A stretch of 64,000 nt of DNA from Rhineura floridana (taxonomy: Eukaryota; Chordata; Lepidosauria; Squamata; Rhineuridae), in NCBI RefSeq assembly GCF_030035675.1, contig NC_084499.1, forward strand, positions 21,369,953-21,433,952, in the 5' to 3' direction. Positions 56,421 through 64,000 of this stretch are shown here, piece by piece (position 1 is the stretch's first letter; each line of letters begins with the position of its first letter). The position numbers and the translations under genes are program-made. The notes under the pieces were generated by a model. That model was not told the DNA's origin. It was given only the letters and a program-made list of their open reading frames with translations, and ran no database searches.

Positions 56421-59147
56421 CTCACAAATGCACTCTGCACGTGCTCCAGGCCAGGCGCAAAGGGGGACTTGCTTGCGGGTCCTGCTTGCGGGCTTCCCCC
56501 AGGCACCTGGTTGGCCACTGTGAGAACAGGATGCTGGACTAGATGGGCCACTGGCCTGATCCAGCAGGCTCTTCTTATGTTCTTATGACTTGCTGCGCCG
56601 CGATGAAGTGGCAGGGGAGGGAACTGGGCCTGAGGCTACAGACACGGGCACCTAGGAAGCTACGTGTTGGCTAGCTGTAGCTCAGTACTGTCTCCCTGAC
56701 TGGCAGCGGCTCTCCAGGGTTTCGGGCAAAGGACATTCCCAGCCCTGCCCCATTGGGGTTGAACTGGGGCCTTCTGCTGCAAAGCACATGCGCTCTGCGA
56801 CTGATCCAGGGCCTCCCTTGGCCCATCCCTTAAAACCACACTAAGATTCTAGCCCTCACCGTTCTGAACGAAGGGCTGAATTACAACAGGAGCCACTGGC
56901 AGCCTCTGTCATTGTCACCTGTCACCAGCATACCTGGTTTTTTGTAAACTGCTTAAGAGGTTGGGTTTTGTTTTGTTTTTACAATCGAGCTGTATATAAA
57001 TTCTGATAAGTAAATTAAAAATAACTCCACTTTGGGTCTTGTCTCTTGGTCGCGTGAGAGGGTGACACACAGATGGAGCCTGGGAACTGCCTTTTTAAAC
57101 CCAGCAACAAATGAAAACTTGTTTCTCTCTCTCTCCCTGCAGCACCCCTACCCAGGCTCAGCAGCATCGGGCCTTTGACAAGGCCACCTTCCGCCATCCG
57201 GAGGCTTTACGCGACTGTTCCAGCAGCAAGCCCCCAGCAAGCCCCAGACGGTGAGTGTCGCCAAATTGGGGGCTGGGAAAGCCGGTGCTTACCGAGTGCT
57301 GGGTTTGGCCCTGGGCTTCAGAACTACCCGTCTAGTCCAGCATCCTGTTCTTAGAGTGCCCGTTATGGGGAGAAGCCCCCAAGCAGGGCCTGACTGCAGC
57401 AGCGGCTGCAGCCTTCCGCCCACTTGCGATTCCCAAAATGAGTATTCGGGGCATCCAGCAGCGGAAGGGGCTGTATCCGCAGAAGGAGGGATGGTCTGCT
57501 TGGCTAAAAGGCAGGAGCTGGGAGAGGCCGTGGGTGGGAACTGTCAGGAGGGGACAACACTAGACGGGTGTCGGGCACAGAGCTGGAGAAGCAGAAACGG
57601 CTGCAACGTTTGGGTGAAAGATTCGGGTGCAGTTCTCAAGGGCCTCCTGCACTCTCTCCGTCAGTAACTGGGTTGGAGCCAGTGAGTCACCTTTTCCTTC
57701 TTTCAGCCAACGACGAGATGCTCTTGTCAGAGCCGCTGAGGCACGCCGACTTCTTCAACTTGCAAGAGCTCTTCTCCCTCAGGGACCTCTTCGAGGCCAG
57801 AGTCCACCTGGGCCACAAGAAGGGGTGCCGTCACAGGTCAGTTACTCCGCCGGCCTTCCGAGCTTCCTGATACGGAGTCACATCCTTGACCCACCTAACT
57901 TGGTATTGACACTGACTGGCAGCAGCTCTCTGGGGTTTCAGGCAGACGGGACATTTGCCAGCCCTACCTGGAGGAGGGATTGAGCCGGGAATCTTCCGCA
58001 AGGAAAGCAGAAGCTCCACCACTGAGCTCTAGGGGACTTCTGCTAAAACAAAGTCAAGGAAACCATTGTTTAAACCTTGGTGCCCAAACTCCCCCCCCCC
58101 CGCTCTTCCATGGACCACCTGAAAACCACGGAAGGTCTTGGCAGGCCACTTGATGGTTTTTCTGGCATTTGCAGCAATTATAATGGGCTGTGCTAGAGGC
58201 TATAATTTCTTAATTTTATATTTATTGCTTCTTTATTTCTTATATATGTATTTACAATTTGAATTCCATACAATAAAATGCCATATAAGAAATAAGAGAA
58301 GCAATCTAAGCACAATTAAAAATAAATATGAATATTTAGTGCAATGAATGTGCCTTCTCCCATCTTAAGTCTCACCACAGACCACCTAAATGAACCTCGT
58401 TGGCCACTGGTGGTCCTCAGAAACCCGTCTTAGTTTAAATAAACTGTGGCTTAGTGTTATGTGCAAACCAGATCAGCCTTTGTCAAGATGACATACTGTA
58501 GATAAATATATACACACACACACATGAGTTTTTGGAACGTGTTGAGTCTCCTGTGATTTCACAAAGCCCAAAATCCACAACAACCACGTTCGGGCCTGTG
58601 TCTCTACAGATTCATGGAGCCATATATTTTCGGCTGCCGTCTCGATCAAGACATCATCGACTTGAACCAGACGATGACGCACCTCCAGCTGGCCCTCAAC
58701 TTCACTGCTCACATCGCCTATCGCAAAGGGATCATCCTCTTTGTCGGCCGGAACCGTCAGTTTTCCCATCAGGTGGAGGCCACGGCAAAGGAGTGCGGCG
58801 AGTACGCCCACACGCGCTACTGGCAAGGCGGCTTATTGACGAACCCCCACATCCAGTATGGAGTGGGGGTCCGCCTGCCTGACCTCATCATCTTCACCAG
58901 CACCCTCAACAATGTCTTTGACCCTCACTTGGCCATCCGGGATGCAGCGAAGATGAACATCCCCACAGTGGGGGTGGTGGATACGAACTGCAACCCATCC
59001 CTCATCACGTATCCGATTCCGGGGAACGACGACAGCCTGCCGGCCATGGAACTCTACCTCAGGCTCTTCAGAATGACCATCACCAGAGCCAAGGACAAGA
59101 GGAAGCAAATGGAGGTTTTGTGGGGGGCGCTGAACAAGCCTTCCTAG
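56306..59147 (+). CDS. MRPS2: Mitochondrial small ribosomal subunit protein uS2m, four coding exons
   Basis: Exons 56,306-56,336, 57,143-57,250, 57,707-57,836 and 58,610-59,147 give 807 bases, 268 residues (human 296). All introns are GT-AG with consistent phases (1, 1, 2). The first ~45 residues are rich in Arg, Ala, Pro and Ser and lack acidic residues, as a mitochondrial presequence would. The ribosomal protein S2 domain follows: [17 protein letters not shown] (about residues 74-90), [18 protein letters not shown], and RLPDLIIF (from ~178) through [20 protein letters not shown] and YPIPGNDDS. The C-terminal tail is shorter than in human. The ATG sits in ACCATGG, a strong Kozak context. It functions in the mitoribosome small subunit. 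Intron 1 holds SINE and CR1 pieces, intron 2 a CR1 piece, and intron 3 a SINE and a hAT-like element. Confidence 0.95.
56460..56905. repeat. CR1-like 3' end and SINE units in MRPS2 intron 1
   Basis: CR1-like (plus) 56,460-56,590, ending TCTTCTTATGTTCTTATG. Minus SINE 56,645-56,820 and linker 56,845-56,895. Confidence 0.7.
57315..57440 (-). repeat. CR1-like 3' fragment in MRPS2 intron 2
   Basis: CGTCTAGTCCAGCATCCTGT then CCCAAGCAGGGCCTGACTGC. Confidence 0.6.
57865..58032 (-). mobile_element. tRNA-derived SINE in MRPS2 intron 3
   Basis: GACACTGACTGGCAGCAGCT through CACCACTGAGCTCTAGG. Confidence 0.65.
58058..58440. mobile_element. Diverged relative of the CAGTGGTTCCC hAT-like element, MRPS2 intron 3
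   Basis: GGACCACCTGAAAACCACGG, GGCCACTTGATGGTTTTTCT and ACTGGTGGTCCTCAG parallel the element at 32,676-33,036. Confidence 0.6.
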
Positions 59148-59261
59148 TGAGGCCAAGCAGCTTGGCTGGAAGCCGCCCCCACGTCTCAAAAATCCACTAG
59201 CCCCAGGCGCAAAGTCCATCTGCCTGTCTTGGTTATGGGACAACGTAGTAGCCAAGGGCTG

Positions 59262-59380
59262 TCTCCAGTGTTGGTCCTTCTAACACTTCCATCATCCCTG
59301 ACTGTTGGCCACCCTGGTTAGGGCTCCTGGGAGCTGGGAGTCTGACAACATCTGCATGGCCACAGATGTTCCCCTTCTTG
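59262..59380. repeat. Degenerate palindromic MITE in MRPS2 3' UTR
   Basis: CTTCCATCATCCCTGACTG and GGGAGTCTGACAACATCTGC. Confidence 0.55.
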
Positions 59381-59527
59381 GTCTAGAACCTCCCAAAGTA
59401 TGGGTAGAGGATGGCAGAAGGCTATCCCAAAATGCTTTCCTTCTGCAAGTTCTTGATGAAAAAGCATTTGGAAGTTGGTTCCCCATTTTTTTCAAGCTCT
59501 GGAAAATGAAAAGGTGTTTGCTTCCTA

Positions 59528-59533
59528 AATAAA
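59528..59533 (+). terminator. MRPS2: AATAAA polyadenylation signal of MRPS2
   Basis: Canonical AATAAA 380 bases after the stop codon. The intervening 3' UTR (59,148-59,550) contains a palindromic repeat remnant at 59,262-59,380. Confidence 0.8.
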
Positions 59534-59550
59534 GATGTTAGTACTCAGAA

Positions 59551-60109
59551 GCATATTTATGTATTTAATTCATCTTATCATCTTGTTTGGAGGGGGGGGT
59601 TGAGACAACGTCTCCCAGCACATCACCGCTCCTAGACACAGAGGCATGTCCCCCTTCATGCCAGTTGGGATAGGAAGACTCCTTGCCCAGATCACCTGGG
59701 AGAGGTTGAGGAGCTCAGGGGCTCCTGGTTGGCGATGCAAAATAACAGGGAAAAGAATTCCATTGGCTTCTTTTAAAGCTGCCTTGGAAAAAGGTAGTTT
59801 TCTCTGGATTCAACCATCTGCCTGTTTTCTTAGCTGTTTGATTTTCATCTGTACTGTATATATTTTTATTATTTAAAATGGATCATTTTTAAACCTCTCC
59901 TATTTCCTCTCCTGGCTCTGGTGGCTTCTCCCTCCCTCCCAATTTTATTTACTTGTTTAAATTATATAATTCTTGTTATTATTAACCTCTTTATTTGTTG
60001 TCTTATACCACAAAAGACATACATGTGTGTGTGTGTAACATGTAACAAAAGTGAGCATACCCTAATCTCCAACAATTAACCACCACCCCAATTAGTGATA
60101 AAACCATTC
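59551..60109. other. Unassigned A/T-rich DNA
   Basis: No gene seen downstream of MRPS2. Confidence 0.45.
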
Positions 60110-60330
60110 AGTGATAAGGTAGTGCTGTGTAGTTGTTAGAGTGGATGGGGGGACACCCAGGTTTAAATCCCCACTCAGCCATGAAGCTTGCTGGGTGACC
60201 TTGGGCTCCAGATGGTCTCTCTCAGCCTAGCCTACCTCGCAGGGTTGTGTTGTGAGGGTAAAAATGGGGGGGAGGAGGAATATTTAAGCCACCCTGGAAA
60301 AAAAGACGGGATAAAAATATAATAAAAAAG
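60110..60330 (+). mobile_element. tRNA-derived SINE (AGTTGTTAGAGTG family)
   Basis: Pol III-like A box (TGTGTAGTTGTTAGAGTG), box-B-like GGTTTAAATCC, GGTGACCTTGGGCTC, GTGTTGTGAGGGTAAAAATG, and a LINE-like tail. Confidence 0.7.
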
Positions 60331-61019
60331 ACCAAACAAAGGCTAGATTAAAACATGTAAAGATAATCATTTTTATAAGCTTCCCCCTTTTGCTTATTGT
60401 TAAGAGTTAAGATTTTTGCCTCTCTGTGCTTCCTGTACCAGCGTCCTCGCAAAGGTCCTTCTAGGTAGTGGAAAACCATAGATATTTTTCTCAATAGATT
60501 TAAGTAGAGTCGCAGAGGCCTACTACTTCCGGGTTTCTTTATACCCCTTTTTTCCTCTTAACGAGTGGTGGAAGTGTGTATATGGATATATAAACTTAAA
60601 TAATAGTACAGTCCTTTACATGTATATTCAGAGGTAAGATCTATTGAATTCAGTGGGACTTACTCCCAGGTAACTACATTGCAGCCTAAATTAATTATTT
60701 TTTTAATTACAATGTTTCACATTGGGTAAGACCCGAGTTAGAAAGAGCAATAATTCCTCTCTTTGCTGGTACATTTTACTACTTGAAATGGCGAGAGAGA
60801 GAATGAGATAACACGTTGGTGCCCAACACCGCATCTAAAATTTTGAATTTCTGGCATTTAGGTTTTATGGAAAATTCTAATCGGAATCCGGAAGTCACTT
60901 ACACAAAGAAGGCAATGCTTCTCTCTGCTTTTTAGTATCAGTAGTCTCTGTGATTTCAGAACGCCATACCGTTTCCTAGAGACAGGGCGAAGCTTCTTGT
61001 CCCTCGGGGCTTCCCGTGC
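60331..61019. other. Unassigned DNA upstream of the host-gene promoter
   Basis: No gene. Simple A/T-rich sequence, becoming CpG-rich after ~60,960. Confidence 0.45.
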
Positions 61020-61100
61020 TTACTTGCGCAAGCGCTTCCTCTCGCTTTCCCTATGCCCCGCCCACAGGTTTATAAACGCCTGAGGCGCGCGGGAGTTCGG
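61020..61100 (+). promoter_or_regulatory. TATA-containing promoter of the snoRNA host gene candidate
   Basis: TTGCGCAAGCGC (61,024-61,035) resembles an NRF1 site, GCCCCGCCCA (61,055-61,064) an Sp1/KLF site, and TATAAA at 61,071-61,076 would place transcription start near 61,100. CpGs are concentrated here compared with the flanks. The donor GTGAGT follows at 61,128. Confidence 0.6.
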
Positions 61101-61134
61101 CCATTTGGAGGCTGGTTGCCTCGACGGGTGAGTC

Positions 61135-61332
61135 GGAGGGGGGGGGAGCATCGTCATTATTGCTTCGTGAGGTTCCCTGAACTGTTCTCATTTACATTTA
61201 GTAGTAATACGTGATAGTTATACTTCGGAATGTGGAGGGGGGGGGAGCATCGTCATTATTGCTTCGTGAGGTTCCCTGAACTGTTCTCATTTACATTTAG
61301 TAGTAATACGTGATAGTTATACTTCGGAATGT
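61135..61332. repeat. 99-bp tandem duplication
   Basis: Two head-to-tail units of 99 bp, each opening with a GGAGGGG run then AGCATCGTC and closing with TTCGGAATGT, appear identical across the non-homopolymer part. They begin immediately after the exon 1 donor of the host gene candidate. Confidence 0.85.
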
Positions 61333-62594
61333 CATGTATCGTTAAATGTTACATTAATATATGAAAAATTGCAGTAGCTATTAATACCGTAACCGTGTTG
61401 TTACTGGTATTCGTAACTATATATTTTATTAATTGATGCCTTTTATTTAATAAACTTTTTTAATCGCCTTCCAATATATACGTGTGTGTGTGTATAGATA
61501 TATTTAACGTTTTTAGTAGTAGTATAGTTACAGTGTGCGTGTGTGTGTATAGATATAGGCTATCTTAAAAAACAGCATAAGTATGAACGCTTTCGCTAGT
61601 AATGCTGTAAGTCGTTATTTCTGTTCATAGAGTACATGTGCATTATCAGTAGTTTTTATTGAAGGAAGTTCTTGGCCACCTTCAGAAAACATACATTCAC
61701 TTCCTGTGTTCATGGCATGATGTGTTTAATATAGTTTTGTAATTCCTTTTAAAATAAGTTAAAGGCTTTACCACTGGGTCGACATTAGGCTTGACCATTA
61801 ATTTCTGTGGGTCTACTCTGGAGTAGGACTGACACTAGATACAACTGTCCCATACATTCACATTCTTATAATTTATTTTAAAGGGAATAGCAGTATTGAA
61901 TTGTAGGATGGCATATATAAATATATTCTCTGACACAATAAATACTTACATTATATATGAAGACAAACTCATAAGTTACCAACAGTTGACTATTAATAAT
62001 AAGTAATATAATAAGTACGTGCATTGGTTTCTTGTTAAATTGAATCCAGCCCTTAATAGATGAAAAGGGTGGCACAAAACCTAATTTATTCTAAATGTCC
62101 TGTAGTGTAATTTACAAAAGTGTAAATATATGAGATTTTATAAATTAAATACATATATGCACTCTGTGTGTGTGTGCATCACTGGGAGATATACATTAGT
62201 ATATACCCTGGCCTGGGATTGTATCCAGAGTGTTAGCTTTAGTACCCAAGTCAGTCATGCCCATCAGTTTCATTTGGTCTACTCTGAGTAGGGCTAATAT
62301 TGGCTATATCCCACTGTAATAAAAACATTTTAAAACAAGCATCACAATTCATGATTGACAGAGTTTGGCAGACCTGAGGGTGCATCAAAACCAGCCATGC
62401 AGATACAATGGCAAATGTTTTACTAGCTCACCCACTGCCCAACCAGATTGGAGATAAGCATGCAAGTTTTAAGTTAATTACATGTTTCTCTAAAGATACT
62501 ATTGAGTGGCTGCTCTGAGGTGATTCTTGCTTGCCAGAGGCAATCAAGTGAGTGACCATTAATGCAAGGTTTCCTTTCTTTGGCTCTCTTACAG
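61333..62594. other. First intron of the snoRNA host gene candidate
   Basis: A/T-rich, with (GT)n and (TA)n runs near 61,480-61,560. No repeat family confidently named. Confidence 0.4.
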
Positions 62595-62668
62595 GATGAC
62601 GACATGCCTCCGCAATCCAGACCATAGAGGGTTTCCCCTTGAGCTGCAGGTGAGTCTGACCCCCTGCA

Positions 62669-62808
62669 GCTCTGCTGCCCCTACAGGCGTTGCAAGCGTG
62701 GCTGATGTGCCACGTTTGTGTCATTAGGCGGCAGAGAGGAACAGGCTATGTCTACGCTCAGTGCTCTGCAACCCGTGAGTGCTCAGAATGATTAGTAGCC
62801 TGACAGGT
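62669..62808 (+). ncRNA. H/ACA box snoRNA, probable SNORA17 family
   Basis: About 140 bases fold as hairpin-H box-hairpin-ACA. Hairpin 1 has lower stem CTCTGCTGCC with GGCGGCAGAG (one wobble) and upper stem CGTGGC / GCCACG (62,697-62,714) closing a 6-base loop, with an internal pocket between. An H box AGAGGA (ANANNA) lies at 62,735-62,740. Hairpin 2 has lower stem CAGGCTA (62,742-62,748) with TAGCCTG (62,796-62,802) and inner stem CGCTCA / TGAGTG. ACA at 62,803-62,805 is three bases from the end, as required. It lies in an intron just after a donor. It would guide rRNA or snRNA pseudouridylation; the target was not derived. Confidence 0.75.
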
Positions 62809-62924
62809 CACTCCGCCTTCCTCAAACCAGAGTTTAGATGTGGCATTGAAGTTCTTGTAAACATTGCACTGTCTGTCCAGGGTTTCCAGGTTGAGTTTGC
62901 GGGGGGGGGGCTCCCTGTGGTAGC

Positions 62925-63610
62925 TGTGTGAGGCCAGCATGCCTCTGAATACCAGCTGCTGGGAATTGCAGGGAGGGGAACACTGCTGAGGTCCTGCTTG
63001 CAACCTCTCCATTCAGGCATCTTTTTGGCCACTGAGAACAGGGTAAGAATATCAGAAGAGCCTACTGGATCAGGCCAGTGGCCCACCTAGCCCAGCATCC
63101 TGTTCTCACAATGGCCAACCAGATGCCCATTATGGGAACCTCACGTAGGACCTGACTGCAACAGCAACTCTCCCCACTTGCCGTTTCCAGCAACTGGTAT
63201 TCAGAAGCATACTTCCTCTGGACTGGTGGCAGAGCACAGCCATCGTGGCCAGTAGCCATTAATAGCCTTGTCCTCCATGAATTTGGCTAATCTTGTAAAG
63301 CCAGGACGCTGGACTGGGTGGGCCTCCTTTGGCCTGACCCATCAACAGGCTCTTACGTTCCCCCTACCCCGTCGAAGGCAGCATGCCACTGAATACCATT
63401 TGCTGGGAATCACAAGTGGAGACAGTTGCTGTGGCCCTCAAATCTGGCTTATGGGCTTCTTCCCATTTGAGGCATCTGGATGGCTGTGGTGAGAACAGGC
63501 AGCCGGGCTGGGTGGGCCATTGTTCGCATTCCCAGCCTTACCTGGGGATTGAAGCTAGAACCTTTAAGCATGCAAAGGAGGCGCTCTACCTCTGCACAAC
63601 AGCCCCTCCT
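62925..63610. repeat. CR1-like 3' ends in alternating orientation plus SINE fragment
   Basis: Plus 62,925-63,055; minus 63,050-63,300 (GATCAGGCCAGTGGCCCACC); plus 63,300-63,525. A tRNA-SINE fragment lies at 63,525-63,608. All are in the intron between the two snoRNA copies. Confidence 0.6.
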
Positions 63611-63934
63611 CACAGCTGCAGGCACAGCCCCCTGTCTGGGTCTGTCTGGAGCCTAGGTTGACACTTCTTGGTCACAAACACGGATGCGTCTTTGGATTGC
63701 AGGAGCGGGAAGGGAATGCCGTGTGACAAAGGCTCCTCTTGGTCGGTGAGGCCGGCCTGCACAGTAGAAGCCACGTAGCACCAAGTGCCTTCAGGAAGCA
63801 GGGAAATGTAGAGGTGTGGAGGAGCCCGTCGTCTGCCCTGACAGGCTGTGGACGACAGGTGAGCGCGAGGCCGGTTCTCTTGGGCCATGTTGGAATTCCT
63901 TTGGGGAGGGGGCAGGAGGCGATGGTGCTGATCC

Positions 63935-64000
63935 CAGCTGGTGGTGCCCCTAGAGGTGTTGCAGGCATGGCTGAAGTGCTGTGTTTGTGTCATTAGGTGG
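63935..64000 (+). ncRNA. Second H/ACA snoRNA copy, cut by window end
   Basis: The 5' hairpin is related to that at 62,669: the pocket strands (TGCCCCTA then AGG-GTTGCA, and TTTGTGTCATTAGG) are nearly identical. The upper stem CATGGC / GCTGTG (63,966-63,983) differs from CGTGGC / GCCACG by changes that keep pairing. The H box and 3' hairpin lie beyond the window. It starts ~75 bases after a donor at 63,859. Confidence 0.6.

Larger units (their letters stand above)
61101..64000 (+). ncRNA. Candidate snoRNA host gene (SNHG7-like), 5' part
   Basis: A promoter at ~61,020-61,100 is followed by a short exon 1 ending at 61,127 (donor GTGAGT). Exon 2 at 62,595-62,649 has a pyrimidine-rich acceptor (TCTCTTACAG) and donor GTGAGT. 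A further donor (GACAG followed by GTGAGC) at 63,859 suggests a third exon just before the second snoRNA. Exon 2 has no convincing coding potential in context. The introns after exon 2 and after 63,858 each carry a related H/ACA snoRNA-like sequence soon after the donor. Human SNHG7, also on 9q34.3, hosts two paralogous H/ACA snoRNAs (SNORA17A and SNORA17B) in this way, so I suggest that identity. Only part of the gene is in the window, and the name is inference from architecture. Confidence 0.55.

Overview
This is nuclear DNA from a vertebrate, most likely a squamate reptile (lizard). Three intron-containing host genes are recognisable, and the DNA between them is packed with CR1 and L2-type LINE tails, tRNA-derived SINEs, a 5S-rRNA-derived SINE and several short inverted-repeat (hAT-like) elements of the kinds typical of lizards. 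No operon, CRISPR array, phage or other microbial feature is present. I recognised no LTR or other virus-derived element.

Layout. Positions 1-34,400 are gene-free as far as I can tell: a mosaic of transposon fragments separated by unassigned DNA, including eight copies of one ~440-bp hAT-like family, all between 7 and 27 kb. A GC-rich island at 34.4-35.1 kb looks like the PPP1R26 promoter. It carries a perfect RFX X-box and is followed by a head-to-tail SINE array in the first intron. The whole recognised PPP1R26 coding region lies in one exon at 36,998-40,630, with a long 3' UTR to ~42.9 kb. From 43 to 53 kb there are repeats plus a possible extra PPP1R26 C-terminal exon (46,895-46,971) and a possible terminal exon (50,246 onward). 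PIERCE1 (three exons, minus strand, 55,151-53,382) and MRPS2 (four exons, plus strand, 56,306-59,147) are head to head; the interval between them is filled by SINE units. The order PPP1R26-PIERCE1-MRPS2 matches human 9q34.3 from memory.

From 61.0 kb a TATA-containing promoter, a short first exon and a 55-nt second exon precede an intronic H/ACA snoRNA. A related, truncated second snoRNA runs off the window end. This fits a snoRNA host gene such as SNHG7, which carries two paralogous H/ACA snoRNAs in human, but that name is inference.

How the genes relate. PPP1R26 is a PP1-binding nucleolar regulator (KVRF docking motif visible). PIERCE1 is a microtubule inner protein of motile cilia, and its upstream region has an X-box. 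MRPS2 is a mitochondrial small-subunit ribosomal protein, and the host gene would supply a pseudouridylation guide for rRNA or snRNA. They are neighbours rather than one pathway. I did not find a previously undescribed system. The most useful leads are the cryptic PPP1R26 exon, the two X-boxes, the covarying snoRNA pair, the SINE arrays and the hAT-like families.
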